Below are positions 1-5,388 of a stretch of DNA of 5,903 nucleotides, one piece after another (position 1 is the first letter of the stretch; each line of letters opens with the position of its first letter). The notes under the pieces are model-generated. The model saw nothing but the letters and a program-made list of their open reading frames with translations. It made no database searches and was not told the DNA's origin. Origin of the DNA: Castellaniella sp. UBA6218 (GTDB lineage Bacteria; Pseudomonadota; Gammaproteobacteria; Burkholderiales; Burkholderiaceae_B); contig DISE01000031.1 in the NCBI GenBank assembly GCA_002421865.1, forward strand, positions 42,318 through 48,220. The letters run 5' to 3'. A program made the position numbers and the translations under genes.

Positions 1-1188
1 GTGCTGATCGTGCTGGCCGACCAGTTGGGCCGTTCCATCGGCGACATGTACAAGGGCGCTTTCCTGCCGGGCTTCGCCCTGACGGGCCTGTATATCCTGT
101 ATGTCTTCGCGATGGCCATGTTCAAGCCGAAGTCGGCGCCCGCCATTCCTCCCGAGGCGCGCACCTTCGTCGAGCCCAACGGCGGGCACGGCATTCCCTC
201 CCTGCTGGTGCTCATGGCGGTGTCCGTGGGTGTGTCGGTCGCGGGAGTGGAGTTCCTGCTGGACGACGGAGCGCACGTGGACGAGCTGATCGTCACCAGC
301 ATCCTGATCTGGGGCGCCGCGGCCTTCGTCATGGCCGGGCTCAACAAGATCCTGCGTCTGGGCCTGCTGTCGCAAATCGCCGAACGCGTGACCTTCGTCA
401 TGATCCCGCCGCTGGCACTGATCTTCCTGGTGCTCGGCACGATCTTCATCGGCGTGGCCACGCCGACCGAGGGTGGCGCCATGGGGGCGGTCGGCGCGCT
501 GGTGATGGCACTGATCAAACGGCGGCTGAACCTCAAGCTGCTGCGCCAGGCCATGGACACCACCACGACGCTGACCTGCTTCGTGGTGTTCATCCTGATC
601 GGTTCCTCGGTCTTCAGCCTGACTTTCCGCGGCGTGAACGGCGACCTGTGGGTCGAGCATCTGCTCACCGGCCTGCCGGGCGGACAGATGGGCTTCCTGG
701 TCGTGGTCAGTCTCCTGACCTTCTGCCTGGCCTTCTTCCTGGACTTCTTCGAACTGGCCTTCATCATTGTGCCGCTGATCGGGCCGGTGGCGGACAAGAT
801 GGGCATCGACCTCATCTGGCTGGGTGTCCTGCTGGCCGTGAACATGCAGACGTCGTTCATGCACCCGCCGTTCGGTTTCGCGCTGTTCTACCTGCGATCG
901 GTGGCGCCCAAGGAAGACTACCAGGACCGGGTCACCGGCCAGACCATCGCCAAGGTCACCACCGGCCAGATCTACTGGGGCTCGATTCCCTTCATCGCGA
1001 TCCAGATCGTCATGGTGATCCTGGTGCTGCTGTATCCAGGCATGGTCACCCACTACAAGGCCGACCGGCCCGAGGTGAACATCGAGAACATCAGCATCGA
1101 TCCGGGCAACTTCGGCGGCTATGGCGCCGGGGCCAACGGCCAGTCAACGGGCACTTCGGACCAGGATTACAACAATATGTTCAAGTAG
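1..1188 (+). CDS. TRAP transporter large permease (DctM family), 5'-truncated
   Basis: This is the C-terminal 395 residues of the large membrane subunit of a tripartite ATP-independent periplasmic (TRAP) transporter, which moves organic acids or related solutes inward using an ion gradient together with a small membrane subunit and a periplasmic binding protein. The reading frame is open from base 1, and the GTG there is probably an internal Val, because the opening residues match the family region just after its conserved PPS motif, so roughly 150 or more residues are missing. Visible family signatures are PTEGGA (residues 155-160) and the segment around FMHPPFGFALF (287-297), which resembles the mannitol/chloroaromatic-type (FcbT3-like) branch. 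Many hydrophobic helices are present, the last at about 324-346. Residues 41-130 are longer than in short DctM proteins and contain two extra hydrophobic stretches. The tail (350-395) is hydrophilic and Gly/Asn-rich. Substrate cannot be told, and partner subunits are not in view. Confidence 0.9.
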   Translation: MLIVLADQLGRSIGDMYKGAFLPGFALTGLYILYVFAMAMFKPKSAPAIPPEARTFVEPNGGHGIPSLLVLMAVSVGVSVAGVEFLLDDGAHVDELIVTSILIWGAAAFVMAGLNKILRLGLLSQIAERVTFVMIPPLALIFLVLGTIFIGVATPTEGGAMGAVGALVMALIKRRLNLKLLRQAMDTTTTLTCFVVFILIGSSVFSLTFRGVNGDLWVEHLLTGLPGGQMGFLVVVSLLTFCLAFFLDFFELAFIIVPLIGPVADKMGIDLIWLGVLLAVNMQTSFMHPPFGFALFYLRSVAPKEDYQDRVTGQTIAKVTTGQIYWGSIPFIAIQIVMVILVLLYPGMVTHYKADRPEVNIENISIDPGNFGGYGAGANGQSTGTSDQDYNNMFK

Positions 1189-1204
1189 GGCTTCGCGCCC
1201 AGTG

Positions 1205-1230
1205 GCCGGCTCCGCCTCGGTGGGGCCGGC
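1205..1230 (+). repeat. GC-rich inverted repeat (hairpin) just after the TRAP gene
   Basis: Two copies of the self-complementary GCCGGC (1205-1210 and 1225-1230) flank a 14-base interior that can extend the stem with C-G and G-T pairs. No T-run follows, so it is not an intrinsic terminator by itself. It sits 16 bases after the TRAP stop codon and immediately before the real terminator hairpin, where it could protect the mRNA 3' end or help halt transcription from the opposing gene. Role is inferred. Confidence 0.4.
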
Positions 1231-1234
1231 TGTC

Positions 1235-1261
1235 GAAAGGCCCGCTCGGGCCTTTCTTTTT
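1235..1261 (+). terminator. Rho-independent terminator of the TRAP operon
   Basis: A perfect 10-bp inverted repeat, GAAAGGCCCG (1235-1244) and CGGGCCTTTC (1247-1256), is followed directly by five T residues (1257-1261). In practice the two innermost G-C pairs would open to form a small loop. It starts 46 bases after the TRAP stop codon. On the - strand no T-run follows the stem, so it works as an intrinsic terminator only for the + strand gene; the convergent gene must end another way. Confidence 0.88.
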
Positions 1262-1280
1262 GTCTGTTTGCGGGCGACCC

Positions 1281-3875
1281 TCAGGCCGGGTCGCCGGCCC
1301 CGGGCCGCCGCCGCGTGCGCACCACATCCAGCCAGGCCTCGAGCGGCATGGGACGGGCCAGCAGGTAGCCCTGCAGGGCGTGGCAGTCGTGCTCGAACAG
1401 GAACCGGGACTGCGCTTCGGTTTCCACGCCTTCGGCGACCACACGCAGGTTGAGCTGGTCGGCCATGGCCAGGATCAACTGGACGATGGCGATGCTGTCG
1501 CTGTCGTTGGGAAGGTCCTGGACGAGGCTCTTGTCGATCTTCAGTTCATAAAGCGGCAGACGTTTCAGGTAGGCCAGGTTGGAATAGCCGGTGCCGAAAT
1601 CGTCGATGGAAAAACGGATGCCCAGCCGGGACAGCGCTTGCATGCGCCGGGCCACGGCCTGCATGTCCTGGATCAGCACGCCTTCGGTGATCTCGAAGAT
1701 CAACCGGTTGCCAGGGATGCCCTTGCTTTCCAGCGTGTCGCGCACGGACTCGATGAACTGGGGCTCCATCAGTCGCCTGGGGCTGACGTTCAGGGACAGG
1801 GGGTAGGTTTCTCCCGCTTCCCGCAAGGCCAGCAGTGCGTCGCAGGCGAACCGCAGGGACCAGGCCCCCAACAGGCCGATCAGGCCGGTTTCCTCGGCGA
1901 TGGGAATGAACAGGGCGGGCGAGACGGCCCCCCGGGTGGGGTGATTCCAGCGGGCCAGCAGTTCGCCGCCGGTGACGCGCCCGTCGCGACCGAACTGCGG
2001 CTGAATGTGCAGCGTGAGATGCGGCGTGCCGATGGCTTGCAGCAAGTCGTGTTCCAGCCAGAGGCGCTGCTCGACCTCGGATTGCAGGCCACGTTCGTAG
2101 AATGTGACCTGGTTGCCGCCATGCTGCTTGGCGCGGTGGGTGGCCAGGTCGGCCTCGCGCATCACGGTGTCGGAGGTCTGGTTTTCGCCCTGGATCAGCG
2201 TCAGGCCGATGCTGCCGGTGACGTAGGCGGGCTTGTCCTGGATGGAGAATGCGCTGTTGCAGATGGCGAGCCGTATTTTCTCGGCCACGTGCATGGCGTT
2301 GCGGGCGGCGTCGCTGATGTGGTCGCCCAGGCCGTTGAGCAGCACGATGAATTCGTCGGCGCTGACGCGCGAAACCAGGTCCCGGTCACGCACGCTGGCC
2401 CGCAAGCGGTCCGCAATGCCCCGCAGCACCTCGTCGCCGGTGCCGTGGCCGTGCATGTCGTTGATCCGTTTGAAGCCGTCCAGGTCGACCAGCAGCAAGG
2501 CGCCGATGGGGCGGCCCTGGCGGGCCGATTCCAGCATCTGGGCCAGATGCGCAAGCGCCGTGCGCCGGTTGGGCAGACCGGTCAGCGAGTCGTAGACGGC
2601 CAGATGGTGGGCGGTTTCCTCGGCGCGCAGGCGCTCGGTGATGTCGGTGGCGACCGTGCAGATCGCCTCCAGCGCGCCGTCCGGCGCGCGCATCGGCGCC
2701 TTGATCGTCAGAAAGGTGCGGGGCTCGCCCTCGCGCGGCCGGACCGTCACCTGGGACACGCTGCGTTCCCTGGAGTCGATGACGGCCTGGTCTCCGCGTC
2801 GGATGCGGGCCAGGGAGTCGGCGTCGGCCAGGACATCGTCGTCCCGCAGGCCGACGAGCCTGCCTTCGCCCAGACCCAGGAATTCCTCGTGCTTGCGGTT
2901 GGCGAAGGTATAGCGGCGGTCCAGGTCCTTGATGCTGACGGAAGCGTCGATGGCATCCAGGATCGCGCCCAGGCGGCGTTCGGTGCGCCGCAGGAGCCGT
3001 CGCTGGCGGCCGAGCTGGATGCGCAGCGCCAGGGTGATGATCAGAGTCAGGGCCAGCAAGCCGCTCAGGCCGGCGACGATCCAGACGCCGTAGTGACTCA
3101 GCAGGGATTGGGCGCGCGGCAGGCGCCAGCTGTCCAGGGTTCGGTAGTAGAACGAACCCGGCTTGGCCTGCCATGCGCTGAGGTGGCGGTCGATGGCCGC
3201 CAGCACCTCGGGGTGCCGCCCCTTGGGCGCGGCGTAGAAGGCCTGCGTGGGTTGGAAAATGATGGGCGTCGCGACGAGATTGTATTGTTGCGCGAACAGT
3301 TCGCCGACGTAGAAATCGGCCGCCACGGCGTCGTCCAGTCTGGACTGGACCCGCTGGAAGCCGATTTCGAGGTTCTGCACCGAGTCTGCGCGGGCGTCGA
3401 TCTTCAGGCCCGACAGGGTGGTCTTCAAGTAGTCCTGCTGGGTCGAGCCCGCCAGCATCGCGATCGAATGGCCCTTGAGATCCTCGATCGAGCGCAGGGC
3501 ATGGCCGGGCCGGGCATAGACCTGGGACCAGCTGTGCATGGCCGGGACATGATGCAGGCCGAATGCCTGGGCCCGTTCCGGCGTGTAATAGACGTCGGGC
3601 AGCAGGTCGATTTTGCCGTCGGCCAGCAGCCGCATGCATTGTTCCCAGTCGCAGGCCTGGGTCTGGATCGTCCAGCCCTCGCGACGGGCGATCTCATTCA
3701 GCAGTTCGCCCAGGATTCCGGCCGGGCGGCCGTCCCGTGCGATGTAGACGTCGGGTTTCTGATCATAGATGCCGACTTCCAGGCTCAGGGCGCGGGCGAC
3801 CGGCGCATGCATGCCCAGGCACAGAGCCAGGGCAGGCATGAGGATGCCGCGGTGCGGACGATCGCGAGAGGCCAT
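1281..3875 (-). CDS. Periplasmic-sensor PAS-GGDEF(degenerate)-EAL protein, probable c-di-GMP phosphodiesterase
   Basis: This 864-residue inner-membrane protein probably hydrolyses cyclic di-GMP in response to a periplasmic ligand. Order of parts: signal peptide about 1-29 (cleavage likely after ARA); SBP_bac_3 solute-binding domain about 30-250, with TPER (R101) and D187 at the places of the ligand-backbone-binding Arg and Asp of HisJ; transmembrane helix about 263-285; PAS about 301-415; GGDEF about 425-590; EAL about 603-852. In the GGDEF domain LTGLPNR and DLDGFKRIND are normal, but the signature is SADEF (505-509), so cyclase activity is doubtful; the RxxD inhibitory site (496-499) is kept. 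The EAL domain reads ELL (638-640) and retains N696, E728, E731, D758, D759, K779, E815 and Q835, so it should be active. ATG 3875 is chosen because it gives a good signal peptide, although no clear ribosome site precedes it. The gene is convergent with the TRAP gene and divergent from kbl. Ligand unknown. Confidence 0.93.
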   Translation of the reverse strand: MASRDRPHRGILMPALALCLGMHAPVARALSLEVGIYDQKPDVYIARDGRPAGILGELLNEIARREGWTIQTQACDWEQCMRLLADGKIDLLPDVYYTPERAQAFGLHHVPAMHSWSQVYARPGHALRSIEDLKGHSIAMLAGSTQQDYLKTTLSGLKIDARADSVQNLEIGFQRVQSRLDDAVAADFYVGELFAQQYNLVATPIIFQPTQAFYAAPKGRHPEVLAAIDRHLSAWQAKPGSFYYRTLDSWRLPRAQSLLSHYGVWIVAGLSGLLALTLIITLALRIQLGRQRRLLRRTERRLGAILDAIDASVSIKDLDRRYTFANRKHEEFLGLGEGRLVGLRDDDVLADADSLARIRRGDQAVIDSRERSVSQVTVRPREGEPRTFLTIKAPMRAPDGALEAICTVATDITERLRAEETAHHLAVYDSLTGLPNRRTALAHLAQMLESARQGRPIGALLLVDLDGFKRINDMHGHGTGDEVLRGIADRLRASVRDRDLVSRVSADEFIVLLNGLGDHISDAARNAMHVAEKIRLAICNSAFSIQDKPAYVTGSIGLTLIQGENQTSDTVMREADLATHRAKQHGGNQVTFYERGLQSEVEQRLWLEHDLLQAIGTPHLTLHIQPQFGRDGRVTGGELLARWNHPTRGAVSPALFIPIAEETGLIGLLGAWSLRFACDALLALREAGETYPLSLNVSPRRLMEPQFIESVRDTLESKGIPGNRLIFEITEGVLIQDMQAVARRMQALSRLGIRFSIDDFGTGYSNLAYLKRLPLYELKIDKSLVQDLPNDSDSIAIVQLILAMADQLNLRVVAEGVETEAQSRFLFEHDCHALQGYLLARPMPLEAWLDVVRTRRRPGAGDPA

Positions 3876-3976
3876 AGATTCGGTCTGGTATCCGGATGTC
3901 CGGATAGGCGGCGCACGGTCCTCGCATGACGGGGGCCGGCGCGTGCCGGAACGCTGGAATGGATCTGAAAGAAGAC

Positions 3977-4003
3977 ATCATAGTGTCGATGGGCACATGG
4001 CAA
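3977..4003 (-). promoter_or_regulatory. Candidate sigma-70 promoter for the sensor phosphodiesterase gene
   Basis: Read on the - strand, TTGCCA (4003-3998, five of six matches to the -35 box) is followed after 15 bases by TATGAT (3982-3977, five of six matches to the -10 box). The spacer is shorter than the usual 17. A start near 3970 would give a leader of about 95 bases before the ATG at 3875. A weaker alternative, TTGATG-16-TACAAC (4034-4029 and 4012-4007), lies upstream. Pattern match only. Confidence 0.33.
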
Positions 4004-4024
4004 AGTGTTGTACTGCCCGCCGGA

Positions 4025-4054
4025 TTGTCATCAATTGTAGAGATTGTGAACAAT
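4025..4054 (+). promoter_or_regulatory. Candidate distal promoter of kbl-tdh
   Basis: TTGTCA (4025-4030, five of six matches to the -35 consensus) is separated by 18 bases from AACAAT (4049-4054, four of six matches to the -10 consensus). It lies in the only AT-rich stretch of the intergenic region. Its -10 box overlaps the palindrome at 4042-4055, an arrangement expected of a repressed promoter. Transcripts from here would carry a GC-rich leader of about 100 bases. Confidence 0.33.
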
Positions 4055-4055
4055 C
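4042..4055. promoter_or_regulatory. Perfect 14-bp palindrome, candidate operator
   Basis: GATTGT-GA-ACAATC is a perfect inverted repeat with 6-base arms and a 2-base centre, the typical form of a binding site for a dimeric helix-turn-helix regulator. It sits in the divergent region between the sensor gene and kbl. ATTGT-N2-ACAAT half-sites resemble operators of some GntR-family (FCD or VanR-type) regulators, but no regulator gene is in the window, so the owner is unknown. It could act on both genes. Confidence 0.4.
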
Positions 4056-4073
4056 CGGGCCTGTCGCGCGCCG

Positions 4074-4108
4074 GCGGCCCGGATCCCGGAGCTGGCCGCG
4101 CGGGCCGC
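4074..4108 (+). repeat. GC-rich inverted repeat upstream of kbl
   Basis: GCGGCCCG (4074-4081) and CGGGCCGC (4101-4108) form an 8-bp stem around a 19-base interior. It would lie in the leader RNA if transcription starts at the distal kbl promoter, or directly upstream of the proximal -10 box otherwise. No T-run follows, so it is not a terminator. In sequence this GC-rich, a chance repeat of this size is possible. Confidence 0.3.
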
Positions 4109-4112
4109 GGCG

Positions 4113-4118
4113 TACAAT
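4113..4118 (+). promoter_or_regulatory. Candidate proximal -10 box of kbl-tdh
   Basis: TACAAT matches the -10 consensus in five of six bases and stands out in very GC-rich surroundings (GCGGCGTACAATG). A start near 4125 would give a compact leader of about 40 bases. The base run where a -35 box should be (4090-4095) matches poorly, so this promoter would need an activator or tolerate a weak -35. I cannot choose between this and the distal candidate. Confidence 0.38.
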
Positions 4119-4152
4119 GCCGGCACGTAGTTCCATTCCGATGCATTCCCCC

Positions 4153-4161
4153 AAAAGGTGG
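4153..4161 (+). promoter_or_regulatory. Ribosome binding site of kbl
   Basis: AAAAGGTGG contains the AAGG core (4155-4158) six bases before the ATG at 4165. It decides the start: the in-frame ATG at 4141 has no such site before it, and starting there would add eight residues not found in the E. coli protein. Confidence 0.65.
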
Positions 4162-4164
4162 ATT

Positions 4165-5367
4165 ATGTCCCAGCGATTCCTTGCGGATGCGCGCGCCCGG
4201 ATCGGGCGGTTGCGCGAAGACGGTTTCTACAAGTCCGAACGTGTCATCGCCAGCCAGCAGTCCGCGCATGTGCGGCTGGCCGACGGGGCCGAGGTGCTGA
4301 ATTTCTGCGCCAACAACTATCTGGGCCTGGCCAACGACCCGCGCCTGATCCAGGCGGCCGGCGCCGGCCTGGCCGCCGACGGTTTCGGTCTGGCGTCGGT
4401 GCGCTTCATCTGCGGCACGCAGACCGGGCACAAGGCCCTGGAGTCGGACCTGGCACGCTGGCTGGGGATGGGGGACGCCATCCTGTATTCCAGTTGTTTC
4501 GACGCCAACGGCGGCCTGTTCGAGGCCCTGCTCGACGAGCAGGACGCCATCGTCAGCGACGCCCTGAACCACGCCAGCATCATCGACGGCATCCGCCTGT
4601 GCAAGGCGCGCCGCTACCGTTACGCCAACAACGACATGGCCGACTTGCGCGCGCAGCTCCAGGCGGCCCGTGACGGCGGGGCGCGGCACATCATGATCGC
4701 CACCGACGGCGTGTTTTCCATGGACGGCTTCATCGCCGATCTGGCGGCGATCTGCGATCTTGCCGACGAGTTCGACGCCCTGGTGATGGTGGATGATTCC
4801 CACGCCGTGGGTTTCATGGGCGCGGGCGGGCGCGGCACGCCGGAACATTGCGGAGTCGAGGGCCGTGTCCATATCCTGACCGGGACTCTGGGCAAAGCGC
4901 TGGGCGGCGCCTCGGGCGGTTATGTGGCGGCCGATCCCGTGATCGTCGATCTGCTGCGACAGCGCTCGCGCCCCTACCTGTTTTCCAATACGCTCGCGCC
5001 GGCCATCGTGGCGGCGTCCCGCCGGGTTCTCGAACTGCTCCAGGACGCCGAAGGCGCCGGACTGCGTGCCCGCGTCCATCGCAACGGCGCGCATTTCCGC
5101 CGCGAGATGCAGGCGCTGGGCTTCGACCTGGCGCCCGGAGAACACCCGATCATTCCGGTCATGCTGGGCGACGCCGCCCTGGCCAGCCGCATGGCCGATG
5201 CGCTGCTGGCCCAGGGCATCTATGTGATCGGGTTTTCCTATCCGGTGGTGCCCAAGGGCCGTGCCCGCATCCGCACCCAGATGAGCGCGGCCCATACCCC
5301 GGAGGATATCGACCGGGCCGTCCAGGCCTTCGCCCGCGTGGGGCGCGACCTGGGCGTGATTGCCTGA
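4165..5367 (+). CDS. kbl: Glycine C-acetyltransferase (2-amino-3-ketobutyrate CoA ligase)
   Basis: Kbl is a cytoplasmic pyridoxal-phosphate enzyme of the alpha-oxoamine synthase family. It cleaves 2-amino-3-ketobutyrate with CoA into glycine and acetyl-CoA, the second step of threonine breakdown after Tdh. The 400-residue product is close in length to the E. coli enzyme (398) and similar throughout. Key sites are visible: the PLP lysine K244 in TLGKALGG, D210 and H213 in VDDSHAVG, H136 in LNHASIIDG, S185 in DGVFSMDG, and R368 near the C-terminus, the expected substrate-carboxylate arginine. Long identical blocks such as SSCFDANGGLFE and RQRSRPYLFSN separate it from the related 7-keto-8-aminopelargonate and 5-aminolevulinate synthases. 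The start at 4165 follows a good ribosome site. tdh follows 21 bases downstream in the same operon. Control may come from the palindrome at 4042-4055. Nothing appears broken. Confidence 0.97.
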   Translation: MSQRFLADARARIGRLREDGFYKSERVIASQQSAHVRLADGAEVLNFCANNYLGLANDPRLIQAAGAGLAADGFGLASVRFICGTQTGHKALESDLARWLGMGDAILYSSCFDANGGLFEALLDEQDAIVSDALNHASIIDGIRLCKARRYRYANNDMADLRAQLQAARDGGARHIMIATDGVFSMDGFIADLAAICDLADEFDALVMVDDSHAVGFMGAGGRGTPEHCGVEGRVHILTGTLGKALGGASGGYVAADPVIVDLLRQRSRPYLFSNTLAPAIVAASRRVLELLQDAEGAGLRARVHRNGAHFRREMQALGFDLAPGEHPIIPVMLGDAALASRMADALLAQGIYVIGFSYPVVPKGRARIRTQMSAAHTPEDIDRAVQAFARVGRDLGVIA

Positions 5368-5378
5368 CGGACACTTTT

Positions 5379-5384
5379 CGGAGA
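5379..5384 (+). promoter_or_regulatory. Ribosome binding site of tdh
   Basis: CGGAGA lies in the 21-base gap between kbl and tdh, with its CGGAG core (5379-5383) ending five bases before the ATG at 5389. The short gap and the absence of a terminator or promoter in it support one kbl-tdh transcript. Confidence 0.6.
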
Positions 5385-5388
5385 TTTC

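Noticed and set aside
1235..1261. Terminator acting for both convergent genes
   Set aside because: On the - strand the stem is followed by GACAG rather than a T-run, so only + strand intrinsic termination is supported.
2349..2363. SADEF as a frameshift or sequencing error in the GGDEF domain
   Set aside because: The frame is intact on both sides with conserved residues directly flanking it (SRV before, IVLL after), so it is a true substitution rather than a frame error.
648..3929. Open + strand frame of 1093 codons opposite the sensor phosphodiesterase gene
   Set aside because: It is codon-aligned with the - strand gene, so its stops could arise only from TTA, CTA or TCA codons, which are rare in GC-rich genes. 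The translation shows no domain, is rich in Gln/Gly/Arg/Ala, and overlaps the end of the TRAP gene. The - strand frame has six clear domains or segments.
4021..4060. Lrp binding site, as Lrp controls kbl-tdh in E. coli
   Set aside because: I could not find a convincing match to the Lrp consensus; the palindrome has a different sequence and form.
4141..4164. Earlier in-frame ATG for kbl
   Set aside because: No ribosome site precedes it, while AAAAGGTGG precedes the ATG at 4165, and the extra eight residues have no counterpart in E. coli Kbl.
3926..4300. Small + strand gene in the kbl upstream region (124 codons)
   Set aside because: It runs through the control region into kbl in another frame, has no good ribosome site that I can see, and its translation has no recognisable features.
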